From Pseudarthrobacter sp. BIM B-2242 (lineage in GTDB: Bacteria; Actinomycetota; Actinomycetes; Actinomycetales; Micrococcaceae): 64,000 bases of DNA. Shown in pieces: positions 1 through 11,438 of this stretch. Where the stretch lies: positions 1,984,001-2,048,000 of the forward strand of contig NZ_CP061721.1 in the NCBI RefSeq assembly GCF_014764445.1, written 5' to 3'. Under the pieces are notes generated by a model. It had not been told where the DNA came from, searched no databases, and worked only from the letters and a program-made list of their open reading frames with translations. Made by a program: the position numbers and the translations under genes. The stretch's first letter is position 1. Every line of letters begins with the position of its first letter.

Positions 1-2039
1 CGCAGCATGTCCTGCGGGACCGTCTGCCGCAATGCCTTGAAGCAGTCCGCCAGATACCGCAGCACGATTCCCTCGGACCGGGCAAGGCCGTAGAACTGCA
101 CGAACTCGCCGAAGTTCATGGCACGCTCGTACATGTCCCGGACCACAGATTTAGGCGCCAGTTCAAAGTCACCCACCCAGGGTGCGGCCTTGCGGTATAC
201 CTCGAACGCCTCGCCGAGGAGCTCCGCCAGCGGCTGCGGGTACGTGACTTCGTCCAGCATCGCCATCCGCTGGTCGTACTCGATGCCGTCCGCCTTCATG
301 GCGGCGACAGCTTCTCCCCGGGCCTTCTTTTGCTGGGCGGAGAGGATCTGCCGCGGCTTTTCGAGGGTCGCCTCGATCACGGACACCACATCCAGGGCAT
401 ACGACGGCGAATCCGGGTCGAGCAGTTCCAGCGCCGCCAGCGCAAACGGCGAGAGCGGCTGGTTCAGCGCAAAGTTGGCCTGCAGGTGGACGGTGAGCCG
501 GACGGTCCTGCCGTCGGCGCCCTGTTCCGCCGCGGGAATACGCTCCACCACCTCGGCTGCGAGGAGCTCGCGGTAAATTCCCAAGGCCCGCTTCATGAGC
601 CGCAGCTGCGATGACCGCGGCTCATGGTTCTCGGTCAGCAGCCGGCGTGCTGCCGCAAACGGGTCGCCGGGGCGCTCCATCAGGTTCATGAGCATCGAGT
701 GCGTCACGCTGAAACTCGAGTTCAAAGGATCGGGCACGGATTCGACGAGCCGCTTGTAGGTGGGTTCACCCCAGGACACAAAGCCCTCGGGCGGTTTCTT
801 CCTCACCACTTGGCGGAGCTTCTTCTGGTCATCGCCGAACTTGGCTGTTGCCTTGGCCATGGCCTTCACGTTCTCGATCACGTGCTCCGGTGCCTGGACC
901 ACAACCGTGCCCGCGGTGTCGTACCCTGCCCGGCCGGCGCGCCCCGCGATCTGGTGGAACTCACGGGAGTTAAGCAGCCGGGTGCGTACGCCGTCGTACT
1001 TGCTCAGAGCGGTGAGCAGGACGGTACGGATGGGCACATTGATGCCCACGCCCAGTGTGTCGGTCCCGCAGATCACCTTGAGCAGGCCGGCCTGGGCAAG
1101 CTGTTCCACCAGCCGCCGGTACTTGGGCAGCATCCCGGCGTGGTGGACCCCAATGCCGTGCCGGACCAGCCTGTTAAGGGTTTTGCCGAACCCGGCGGCA
1201 AACCGGAAATTCGCGATCAGCTCCGCTATTTTGTCTTTTTCTTCCCGCGTGCAGACGTTGATGCTCATCAGGGTCTGCGCGCGGTCAATGGCCTCGATCT
1301 GGCTGAAATGGACCACATAGACCGGTACCTGGCGCGTGGAGAGCAGTTCCTCCAGCGTCTCGTGGACCGGGGTCTCGTGGTAGTAGTAATGCAGCGGAAT
1401 GGGGCGTTCGGCAGAACTGACAGTGGTGGTGGGGCGGCCGGTGAGTTCTGTGATTCCTTCTTCAAAGCGGCTGACGTCGCCCAGCGTGGCGGACATCAGG
1501 AGGAACTGGGCCTGCGGCAGCTCCAGCAGGGGAACCTGCCATGCCCACCCCCGCTGCGGATCGGAGTAGAAATGGAACTCGTCCATGACCACGGAGCCAA
1601 GGTCCGCACCGTCGCCTTCGCGCAGGGCGATGTTCGCAAGGATTTCCGCCGTGCAGCAGATGATGGGTGCGTCCTGGTTGACGCCCGAATCGCCGGTGAT
1701 CATGCCGACATTTTCCGCGCCAAAGATGTCGCACAGGGCGAAGAACTTTTCGGAGACGAGGGCCTTGATGGGGGCCGTGTAGTAGCTGCGCTGGCCCCGC
1801 GCCATGGCCTGGAAATGCGCCGCAATGGCAACCAGCGATTTCCCGGACCCTGTGGGGGTGGCGAGGATGACGTTGGCGCCGGTTGCCAGCTCCATGATGG
1901 CCTCGTCCTGGGCGGCGTACAGCTCCAGGCCCCTGCTTTCGGTCCAGTCAAGGAACAGGGTGTAGAGCGCGTCCGGATCCATGCCGGCGCCGGAGTGGGT
2001 CGAGGCGGACAGGACAGACAGCTGGTCAACGAGTTTCAT
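1..2039 (-). CDS. DEAD/DEAH-box RNA helicase with DUF3516 region (3' end outside window)
   Basis: This is a superfamily 2 helicase of the Ski2/Mtr4-like actinobacterial type; about 680 residues are visible and the C-terminus lies beyond the left edge. Walker A reads ATPTGTGKS near residues 60-68. Motif II is DEFH at residues 153-156, and motif VI is HQIAGRAGRAGYD. The segment after the helicase core matches the DUF3516 arrangement as I remember it. It should unwind RNA in an ATP-dependent way, and a role in RNA turnover is inferred. The ATG at 2039 is the first start in frame. A TAAGCT -10-like hexamer lies 8 bases upstream, so the mRNA may be leaderless or nearly so. It is divergent from the methyltransferase gene. 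Confidence 0.9.
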   Translation of the reverse strand, partial: MKLVDQLSVLSASTHSGAGMDPDALYTLFLDWTESRGLELYAAQDEAIMELATGANVILATPTGSGKSLVAIAAHFQAMARGQRSYYTAPIKALVSEKFFALCDIFGAENVGMITGDSGVNQDAPIICCTAEILANIALREGDGADLGSVVMDEFHFYSDPQRGWAWQVPLLELPQAQFLLMSATLGDVSRFEEGITELTGRPTTTVSSAERPIPLHYYYHETPVHETLEELLSTRQVPVYVVHFSQIEAIDRAQTLMSINVCTREEKDKIAELIANFRFAAGFGKTLNRLVRHGIGVHHAGMLPKYRRLVEQLAQAGLLKVICGTDTLGVGINVPIRTVLLTALSKYDGVRTRLLNSREFHQIAGRAGRAGYDTAGTVVVQAPEHVIENVKAMAKATAKFGDDQKKLRQVVRKKPPEGFVSWGEPTYKRLVESVPDPLNSSFSVTHSMLMNLMERPGDPFAAARRLLTENHEPRSSQLRLMKRALGIYRELLAAEVVERIPAAEQGADGRTVRLTVHLQANFALNQPLSPFALAALELLDPDSPSYALDVVSVIEATLEKPRQILSAQQKKARGEAVAAMKADGIEYDQRMAMLDEVTYPQPLAELLGEAFEVYRKAAPWVGDFELAPKSVVRDMYERAMNFGEFVQFYGLARSEGIVLRYLADCFKALRQTVPQDML

Positions 2040-2047
2040 TGTTTTCC

Positions 2048-2053
2048 AGCTTA
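2048..2053 (-). promoter_or_regulatory. Putative -10 hexamer of the helicase gene
   Basis: On the minus strand this reads TAAGCT, 8 bases before the ATG at 2039. That places the predicted transcript start at or next to the start codon. No convincing -35 was found. Confidence 0.35.
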
Positions 2054-2136
2054 GTGCCCTTCAGGTGGCGGACATCCGGGCAGTGAGGGACTAGGCTCGC
2101 GGTACTGCCAGCCAGACCAGAGCACGGAGTGAAACT

Positions 2137-2922
2137 GTGAAGTGGGATCCCCTCAAATACGTCCAGTTCGGTGATTACCGCGACCGCCCGTTTTTTGACC
2201 TGACGGGACGGATCCATGCCGATCAGCCCGGTGAGGTGGTGGACCTGGGGTGTGGTCCCGGGAATCTGACAGCCACTCTCGCCCAGCGGTGGCCGACGGC
2301 GAAAGTTGTCGGGCTCGATTCCTCCGCTGAGATGCTGGCGAAGGCCTCAGGGCAGGCATCAGCGCTTCCGGGACTGAGTTTCAGCCTGGCCGACATCGCC
2401 GGCTGGACACCCGCGCCGGAAACCGACGTGGTGGTCACCAATGCCGCGCTCCAGTGGGTTCGCGGGCACCGGGACATGCTGCCCCGCTGGCTGGCGGCTC
2501 TCAAGCCAGGGGCCTGGTTCGGAATGCAGGTGCCGGGTAACTTCAATGCGCCGTCACACGCCCTGATGCGGGAACTGGCCGGCTCGGCGCGATGGGCGCC
2601 CCGGTTGGACGGTGTACTCCGCGGCGGTGAATCCGTGGGGGAACCCGCCGACTACCTGCGCATCATGCTTGACGCCGGCTGCACTGCCGACGCCTGGGAA
2701 ACCACCTATCAACAGGTCCTGCGCGGACCCGATCCCGCGCTGGAGTGGGTGCGCGGCACGGCATTGCGGCCCGTGCTGGCGGTTCTCTCCGCCGAGGAGG
2801 GGAAGGCCTTCGAATCGGAGTACGCCGCTTCCCTGCGCGCTGCGTACCCGGAAACGCCCCATGGCACAGTCTTTCCATTCAGGCGGATCTTTGCCGTGGC
2901 GCAAAAGCCATTGACCACTTAA
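2137..2922 (+). CDS. tam: Trans-aconitate 2-methyltransferase family protein
   Basis: This is a class I SAM-dependent methyltransferase of 261 residues, the usual length for Tam. The SAM-binding glycine motif VVDLGCGPG is at residues 34-42, followed by an acidic loop (GLDSSAEML) and the motif TNAALQWV. The N-terminus MKWDPLKYVQFGDYRDRPFFDL is typical of Tam, which methylates trans-aconitate and so detoxifies an inhibitor of aconitase. The substrate is inferred from family resemblance. Start is GTG. The gene stands alone, divergent from the helicase, and ends about 150 bases before the ABC exporter operon. Confidence 0.85.
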   Translation: MKWDPLKYVQFGDYRDRPFFDLTGRIHADQPGEVVDLGCGPGNLTATLAQRWPTAKVVGLDSSAEMLAKASGQASALPGLSFSLADIAGWTPAPETDVVVTNAALQWVRGHRDMLPRWLAALKPGAWFGMQVPGNFNAPSHALMRELAGSARWAPRLDGVLRGGESVGEPADYLRIMLDAGCTADAWETTYQQVLRGPDPALEWVRGTALRPVLAVLSAEEGKAFESEYAASLRAAYPETPHGTVFPFRRIFAVAQKPLTT

Positions 2923-2933
2923 ACTCCATTCGA

Positions 2934-2961
2934 TTGATGTTCTCTACAGGATCCGTATAGT
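2934..2961 (+). promoter_or_regulatory. Promoter of the ABC exporter operon
   Basis: TTGATG (2934-2939) and TATAGT (2956-2961) are separated by 16 bases, a good sigma-70-type match. Transcription would start near 2968. This rules out the in-frame TTG at 2961 as a translation start and supports GTG at 3069. Confidence 0.55.
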
Positions 2962-3068
2962 TGTATGACTGGATAAGAACATTTCGCTTGGCTACAACAA
3001 CAAAGCGGCTTCTGGGGGTGGCGGCCAACCGCAACCTCATCGGCCTCCCAACTGATCCTGGAGGTGCG

Positions 3069-4811
3069 GTGCTTTTCGCCTTGCTCACCCGGCTGCTGGC
3101 CCGCCACAAACTTCCCGTTGTGGCCATCGTGGTTCTCCAGCTTGTGCAGACGGCAGGCATCCTGCTGCTGCCCACCATCAACGCTGCCATCATCGACGAC
3201 GGCATCGTCGCCGGGAACACACCGGCAATTTTCCGGCTGGGCAGCGATATGGCCGTGGTGGCTGCAATCCAGGCGGTGGCCGCCATTGCTGCAGGCTATC
3301 TCGGTGCCGTTGTGGCCATGGCGCTCGGTCATCAGTTGCGGGCGGAGATGTTTACAAAAATCCAGCTGCTTTCCTCCCAGGAGGTGGCCGCCTTCGGCAC
3401 CCAAAGCCTGGTTACCAGAGCTACCAACGACACCCAGCAGATCCAGTCCTTCGCAGTCCTCGTGTTCACCATGCTCGCGGCAGCACCCGTCATGGCGGCC
3501 GGCGGGATTTTTCTCGCCTGGCAGCAGGACATCGTGCTTTCGGGCATCGTCATCGTCATCATCCCCCTGCTTCTGCTCATCATGTACCAGATCGTGCGCA
3601 GGCTCGTTCCCCTCTACCGGCAGGGCCAGAACCTCCTGGACCGCACCGGGCAGATCCTGCGCGAACAGATGATCGGGGCCAACGTCATCCGGGTGTTCGT
3701 CCGCCAAGGGCACGAAACGCGGCGCTTTGCCGGGGCAAACAAGAGTCTGTCGGGAAACAACCTGCAGTCATCACTGCTCGTGGCTGCGATGCTTCCGCTG
3801 ATCATGATCGTGGTGAACCTGTCATCCGTGGCCGTAGTGTGGTTCGGCGGCCACCGGGTGCATTCCGGGGACATGAAGATTGGCGCCCTCACCGCATTTA
3901 TCGCCTACATCATGCAAATTCTCCTGGCCATCATGATGGCTATGTACGTTCTGATGACGGCCCCCCGCGCTGCTGCGTGCGCCGAGCGGCTTAACGCGGT
4001 GCTCAATACCCGGCCTGCTGTCCACGACAGTCCCGTTTCCCCCATGACCGATGAGCCGCCGGCCCTCGACGGCAGTGTCATCTTCAGTGACGTCAGCTTC
4101 GCCTATCCGGGCGCCGAAACCCGCGTCCTCGAAAACATCAGCTTCACGGCCGCTCCCGGCACTACCGTTGCTGTCGTCGGATCGACAGGGAGCGGCAAAT
4201 CGACTCTGCTCAGCCTGTTGCCCCGCTTCCTGGATGCCACAGCGGGCGAGATCACTATCGCCGGCAGGAACATCCGTTCGCTGCCGTTGGATGTCCTCCG
4301 CAACGCCATGTCGGTGGTCCCGCAGCGGTCGCATCTTTTTACCGGGACCATTGCAGCAAACCTGCGGGTCGGCGCACCGGAAGCGACAGAGAGCCACCTG
4401 TGGAAAGCGCTGGAAACCGCCCAGGCAGCAGCGTTCGTCCGGGAACTGCCCCTCGGCATGGCCACTGAAGTCGGACAAGGCGGCACGAACCTTTCCGGCG
4501 GGCAGCGCCAGCGTATCTGTATCGCACGCGCCCTCGTCAAGCAGGCTCCCATCTATCTCTTTGACGATAGCTTCTCGGCGCTGGACTTCGGCACGGAGAG
4601 CCGGCTCAGGGACTCCCTGGGCACTGCACTTGGCACCGCAGTGGTGATCGTGGTGGCGGAACGGATCTCCGCCGTCGCCGGAGCGGACCGGATACTAGTG
4701 CTTGACGAGGGCCGGCTCGTAGCGGAGGGGACACACCAGGAACTGCTGGAGCATTCTGCCACGTACCGGGAAATCGCCGAATCGCAATTGGCCTTGGAAC
4801 ACCTGCCATGA
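3069..4811 (+). CDS. ABC exporter half-transporter, subunit with degenerate catalytic site
   Basis: This is a 580-residue membrane-ATPase fusion: an N-terminal six-helix exporter domain (about residues 1-310) followed by an ATP-binding domain. Walker A is GSTGSGKS near 371, and the signature LSGGQRQR is intact. The residue after the Walker B aspartate is Asp instead of the catalytic Glu (LFDDSFSALD, about residue 500), and the switch histidine is Glu (AERIS, about 531). This pattern is known from the inactive-site partner of heterodimeric exporters such as TM287/288 and BmrCD. The GTG start at 3069 has GGAGG 4 bases upstream; an upstream TTG at 2961 overlaps the promoter. It overlaps the next gene by 4 bases. 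Substrate unknown. Confidence 0.88.
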   Translation: MLFALLTRLLARHKLPVVAIVVLQLVQTAGILLLPTINAAIIDDGIVAGNTPAIFRLGSDMAVVAAIQAVAAIAAGYLGAVVAMALGHQLRAEMFTKIQLLSSQEVAAFGTQSLVTRATNDTQQIQSFAVLVFTMLAAAPVMAAGGIFLAWQQDIVLSGIVIVIIPLLLLIMYQIVRRLVPLYRQGQNLLDRTGQILREQMIGANVIRVFVRQGHETRRFAGANKSLSGNNLQSSLLVAAMLPLIMIVVNLSSVAVVWFGGHRVHSGDMKIGALTAFIAYIMQILLAIMMAMYVLMTAPRAAACAERLNAVLNTRPAVHDSPVSPMTDEPPALDGSVIFSDVSFAYPGAETRVLENISFTAAPGTTVAVVGSTGSGKSTLLSLLPRFLDATAGEITIAGRNIRSLPLDVLRNAMSVVPQRSHLFTGTIAANLRVGAPEATESHLWKALETAQAAAFVRELPLGMATEVGQGGTNLSGGQRQRICIARALVKQAPIYLFDDSFSALDFGTESRLRDSLGTALGTAVVIVVAERISAVAGADRILVLDEGRLVAEGTHQELLEHSATYREIAESQLALEHLP

Positions 4812-6616
4812 CAGCGGCGCCGTCAGGGGCGGCGGAATCATTCTGGCCTGCCGTGCGCCGGCTGCTGGGCCTCCTTCGTCCCTTCCGATGGCGGATGCTG
4901 GGGGCCGTGGCAGCCACGTGCGCTTTTGCCGGACTGAACGTCACGGCGCCGTTCTACCTCGGAAAAGCCACGGATGTTGTGGTCAACGGGTTTCACAGCG
5001 GTGTTTTCGAGGGGCAGAGGCTGGGACGCCTCCTGGCCGCCGTCGCCTTGATGTATGTCTGTGCTTCCGTTTTCAACTGGGTACAGGGAAAGCTGACCGC
5101 GGACTCTGTCCACGGCCTGATGTACAGCCTCCGGGCTTCGGTGGAGGACAAGGTGCACCGGCTTCCGGCCACCTACTTCCAGGCGAAATCCAGGGGGGAT
5201 GTCCTGAGCCGGGTCACCAATGACATTGACAACATCTCCCAGGCGCTAAGCCAGGTCCTGACCCAGCTGATCCTGTCCGTCCTGATGTTGTCTGGAGCCT
5301 TGGCCATGATGCTCTGGATCTCCCCGCTCCTGGCACTCGTGGCCCTGGTCTCCGTGCCGGTGTCCACCTTGGTGACAGTCCTCGTGGCGAGGAAATCCCA
5401 GGCCCATTTCGCCCGCCAATGGACTGAGACCGGCGAACTGAACGCCCACGTGGAGGAATTCATCACCGGGCATGAGGTCATCAAGGCCTTCGGCCACCAG
5501 GATCAGGCTGCGGAGGTTTTCCGTGCCAGCAACGACCGCCTGGCACGGGCTTCCGCGCGTGCCCAGTATTCTTCCGGCCTCGTCCAGCCCCTGATGATCC
5601 TGATTGCCAACCTCAATTACATCGTGGTGGCAGTGGTGGGCGCTTTCCAGGTCACCCTGGGAGCCATGACGATCGGTGGCATCCAGGCGTTCATCCAGTT
5701 CAGCAGATTGTTCAGCCAGCCCGTGAGCCAGATCGGCGGCATGCTCAATGTCATCCAGTCCTGCGCCGCCTCAGCACACCGTGTCTTCGAACTCCTGGAT
5801 GCCACGGACATCCCGCCTGAGCCGGAGCTTGGCCATGGCCCGGAAGACTCGGGCGGGCCGATTGTCTTCCACGATGTGTCGTTCGGCTACACGCGGGAAG
5901 CCCCGGTTCTCCGCGGACTGTCATTTGAGGTGGAGCCGGGACGCACCGTCGCGATTGTCGGCCACACCGGTGCGGGCAAGACCACGATCGTGAATCTCCT
6001 GATGCGGTTCTACGCCCCGGACACGGGACGGATCACCATCGGCGGAACCGACATCGCCGGCATTCCCCGCGATTCCCTGCGCGAGCGTTTCGGCGTGGTG
6101 CTCCAGGACCCCTGGCTCTTCGCGGGGACCATCCGGGAGAACATCGAGTACGGCCGTCCCGGCGCCACGGAGGCAGAGATCACCGCAGCCGCCGAAGCAA
6201 GCCATTTGGGTCACTTTGTCCGGTCGCTGCCGGCGGGCTATGACACCGTCCTGGACAACGCCGGGGACCCGCTCAGCCAGGGCCAGCGCCAGCTGATCGC
6301 CATAGCACGGGCCCAGCTCGCCGACCGCAGCGTGCTGATCCTCGATGAGGCCACCAGCTCGGTCGATTCGCGGACCGAGGTCCTGATCCGCAACGCCATG
6401 GAGAGGTTGCGGCAGGGGAAAACCAGCTTTGTCATAGCCCACCGTTTGTCTACGGTCCGGGACGCTGATCTAATCTTGCTCATGGATGACGGACGCATTG
6501 CCGAGCAGGGAACACACCAAAGCCTCCTGGCTGCAAACGGCCGCTACGCCAGGCTTTACAAGGCGCAGTTCGCCGGCCGCGCAGGCGGCGCCGCGACGCT
6601 TGAGGCCGGACGATGA
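4808..6616 (+). CDS. ABC exporter half-transporter, subunit with intact catalytic Glu
   Basis: This is the 602-residue partner of the preceding gene, translationally coupled through an ATGA overlap. An N-terminal transmembrane domain (about residues 15-320) is followed by the nucleotide-binding domain, with Walker A GHTGAGKT, Walker B LILDEATSSVD (catalytic Glu present) and switch His in AHRLS. The signature is LSQGQRQ, a non-canonical Gly-to-Gln change that is common in the canonical-Glu subunit of heterodimeric exporters. The two subunits therefore should form one active and one degenerate ATP site. It resembles multidrug or lipid exporters, and the cargo cannot be told from the sequence. 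Confidence 0.9.
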   Translation: MTAAPSGAAESFWPAVRRLLGLLRPFRWRMLGAVAATCAFAGLNVTAPFYLGKATDVVVNGFHSGVFEGQRLGRLLAAVALMYVCASVFNWVQGKLTADSVHGLMYSLRASVEDKVHRLPATYFQAKSRGDVLSRVTNDIDNISQALSQVLTQLILSVLMLSGALAMMLWISPLLALVALVSVPVSTLVTVLVARKSQAHFARQWTETGELNAHVEEFITGHEVIKAFGHQDQAAEVFRASNDRLARASARAQYSSGLVQPLMILIANLNYIVVAVVGAFQVTLGAMTIGGIQAFIQFSRLFSQPVSQIGGMLNVIQSCAASAHRVFELLDATDIPPEPELGHGPEDSGGPIVFHDVSFGYTREAPVLRGLSFEVEPGRTVAIVGHTGAGKTTIVNLLMRFYAPDTGRITIGGTDIAGIPRDSLRERFGVVLQDPWLFAGTIRENIEYGRPGATEAEITAAAEASHLGHFVRSLPAGYDTVLDNAGDPLSQGQRQLIAIARAQLADRSVLILDEATSSVDSRTEVLIRNAMERLRQGKTSFVIAHRLSTVRDADLILLMDDGRIAEQGTHQSLLAANGRYARLYKAQFAGRAGGAATLEAGR

Positions 6617-6993
6617 CCGCAACCGCACCGTTTCCCGGCACCTGGAAGCCGAACCAGGCCAGCACAGTGGCTCTCTTTGAACAGTTGCGGCTCCAGGTGA
6701 TCCGGCTCGCCGATAACGGCGGCCTTCCGCCCGGCACCAGGCTACCCGCAGTGCGTGCTTTGGCGCAGACCCTGGAGGTCGCTCCGCATACAGTGGCACG
6801 GGCCTATAAGGAGCTGGAGGCGGCTGGCGTGGTGGCCACCAAGGGACGGAACGGGACGGTTGTCTGTGCCCGTAATGAGCGGGCGGATGCGCTCACTGTT
6901 GCCGCCACCACATATGCGGCAGCGGCAAAGGCCCAGGGCGCCACGTTTGCGGAGGCCGTCCAGCTGCTGGCGGCAGCCTACGACGCCCACTAG
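6613..6993 (+). CDS. GntR-family regulator, YtrA type
   Basis: A 126-residue protein consisting of a winged helix-turn-helix (about residues 15-80) and a short C-terminal helical tail. It lacks the large ligand-binding domain of other GntR proteins, which is the YtrA-subfamily layout. The recognition-helix region reads LPAVRALAQTLEVAPHTVARAY. It overlaps the upstream ABC gene by 4 bases (ATGA), so it is the last gene of the exporter operon. YtrA-type regulators usually repress their own ABC transporter operon, and autoregulation here is an inference. Confidence 0.88.
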   Translation: MTATAPFPGTWKPNQASTVALFEQLRLQVIRLADNGGLPPGTRLPAVRALAQTLEVAPHTVARAYKELEAAGVVATKGRNGTVVCARNERADALTVAATTYAAAAKAQGATFAEAVQLLAAAYDAH

Positions 6994-7004
6994 CGGGGCC
7001 CGCA

Positions 7005-7040
7005 TGGATATTCGAAGAAGTTTTCGATTAGCATTAGTGG

Positions 7041-7041
<1 letters not shown>
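7005..7041 (+). promoter_or_regulatory. uvrA promoter with LexA (SOS) box
   Basis: A weak -35 TGGATA (7005-7010) and -10 TAGCAT (7029-7034) flank TCGAAG-AAGT-TTTCGA at 7012-7027. That element matches the Gram-positive SOS consensus TCGAAC-N4-GTTCGA at 10 of 12 positions. The predicted start of transcription coincides with the GTG at 7041. Confidence 0.55.
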
Positions 7042-9971
<2,930 letters not shown>

Positions 9972-10050
9972 ACGTGCAGCACCAGCCGAAAGTATGCCGT
10001 GTCGGGCATGCGAGTTTCAGCCATGCCTGCTGTCGTGAGAAACTAAGCCG

Positions 10051-10764
10051 GTGACTCAAACAACAGTGCCCGTGATCTTTGACCTGGACGGCACTCTTGT
10101 CGATCCGGCAGGCGGAATAACCGGTGGCATCGCAGCGGCCCTCGAGGCCTCAGGCCTCCCCGTCCCCGAGCCGGAACTGCTGGAAGCGATGATCGGTCCC
10201 AAACTCAGCGATTCCCTCCTCAGCGTCGCCATGGTCCCCGCAGACAAGCTGGACGACGTCATCCGGCGGTACCGCCAGCACTACCTGGCCAGCGGAATCG
10301 CCCAGAGCCGGCTGTATCCCGGTATCAAGGAGACGCTCGAAGCCTTCGCGGGGGCGGGCAGGCCGATCGCCGTCGCCACCCAGAAGCCGGAAGGCCTGGC
10401 GCACATCGTGCTGCAGCACCACGGCATTGCCGGCCTCTTCCAGTCCATCAGGGGATCCGCGGACAACGAATCCTCCACCGACGGGCCGGTGGGCAAAGCG
10501 GACATTATCGCGAATGCCCTGGCCGATCTGTCCACCCACCACGCGGTGATGGTGGGCGACCGCGCCCAGGACGTGGCCGGCGCCATTGCGAACGGACTGG
10601 ACTGCATCGGCGTGCGCTGGGGCTTTGCCCCGGACGGCGAACTTGAGGTGGCCGGCGCCGTGACCGTCGTGGAAACCACGGCGGGGCTGGTCGCTGCCAT
10701 CGAACGGATCGAAGCCATCCACACCGCTGCCATGAGCGAGGTGCGCAACGATGGAGCTCTTTGA
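10051..10764 (+). CDS. HAD-superfamily hydrolase, phosphoglycolate phosphatase-like
   Basis: A 237-residue haloacid dehalogenase-type phosphatase. Motif I is FDLDGT at residues 10-15, with the nucleophile Asp and general-acid Asp both present. Motif II is the Thr in VATQKPEG, and motif III/IV is MVGDRAQDVAGA. A helical cap (about residues 18-85) is of the Gph/PpaX type. The substrate is not determined; phosphoglycolate or another small phosphate ester is plausible. GTG start. Its 3' end overlaps plsC by 14 bases, so the two are co-transcribed. Confidence 0.85.
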   Translation: MTQTTVPVIFDLDGTLVDPAGGITGGIAAALEASGLPVPEPELLEAMIGPKLSDSLLSVAMVPADKLDDVIRRYRQHYLASGIAQSRLYPGIKETLEAFAGAGRPIAVATQKPEGLAHIVLQHHGIAGLFQSIRGSADNESSTDGPVGKADIIANALADLSTHHAVMVGDRAQDVAGAIANGLDCIGVRWGFAPDGELEVAGAVTVVETTAGLVAAIERIEAIHTAAMSEVRNDGAL

Positions 10765-11419
10765 GGCTGTCCGCTGGACCTTTCGCGGGCTCGTCGCGGG
10801 CACCTGCCGGCCCACCGTCATCGGCCTCGAAAATGTGCCCAAAGAGGGTCCCTTCATCGTTGCCCCGAACCATCTCTCCTTCTTTGACAGCGTCATTGTC
10901 CAGGCCCTGATGCCGCGGCCGGTGGCCTTCTTCGCCAAAGCCGAGTACTTCACCACCGGCGGCGTGAAGGGCAAGGTCATGAAGTCGTTCTTTGAGTCCG
11001 TGGGATCCATCCCCGTGGAACGCGGCGAGCAGGCAGCAAGCGTCCAGGCGCTGAAAACACTGTTGGACATCCTGGAGGACGGCAAAGGCATTGGCATCTA
11101 TCCCGAAGGCACACGATCCCGGGACGGCATCCTCTACCGCGGCCGCACCGGAGTTGGCTGGCTTGCCCTGGCAACCGGAGCTCCCGTGATCCCCGTTGGA
11201 CTGATCGGGACGGAGAACCTGCAGCCCGCCGGCGAGAAGGGCTTCAGGCCGCACCGCTTCACCATGAAGGTGGGCCAGCCGCTGTACTTCGACAAGACCG
11301 GCCCGGATCATTCGCTGCCCGCCCGCCGCGAGGTCACGGACCGGATCATGGACGCCATCGCCGAACTCAGCGGCCAGGAACGTTCCACCAGTTACAACCA
11401 GAGCAAGGCCACCGACTAA
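10751..11419 (+). CDS. plsC: 1-acyl-sn-glycerol-3-phosphate acyltransferase family protein
   Basis: A 222-residue PlsC/AGPAT-family acyltransferase that would transfer an acyl chain to lysophosphatidic acid in membrane lipid synthesis. The catalytic HX4D box is NHLSFFD (His41, Asp46), and the substrate-binding motif EGTRSRDG lies in the middle of the protein. It starts inside the 3' end of the HAD gene and ends 19 bases before uvrC. The acceptor specificity is not visible, and actinobacteria usually carry several paralogues. Confidence 0.88.
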   Translation: MELFEAVRWTFRGLVAGTCRPTVIGLENVPKEGPFIVAPNHLSFFDSVIVQALMPRPVAFFAKAEYFTTGGVKGKVMKSFFESVGSIPVERGEQAASVQALKTLLDILEDGKGIGIYPEGTRSRDGILYRGRTGVGWLALATGAPVIPVGLIGTENLQPAGEKGFRPHRFTMKVGQPLYFDKTGPDHSLPARREVTDRIMDAIAELSGQERSTSYNQSKATD

Positions 11420-11426
11420 GCGTTAG

Positions 11427-11432
11427 TAGACT
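11427..11432 (+). promoter_or_regulatory. Putative -10 hexamer of uvrC
   Basis: TAGACT lies 6 bases upstream of the uvrC GTG at 11439, the spacing expected for a leaderless transcript. No clear -35 was seen. Confidence 0.35.
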
Positions 11433-11438
11433 GAAGTA

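Noticed and set aside
624..2054. A plus-strand open frame of 476 codons over the helicase gene
   Set aside because: The helicase on the minus strand has clear motifs in the same stretch; the plus frame has none.
2961..3068. TTG start for the first ABC subunit
   Set aside because: It overlaps the promoter -10 region, and GTG 3069 has a proper ribosome binding site and family-like N-terminus.
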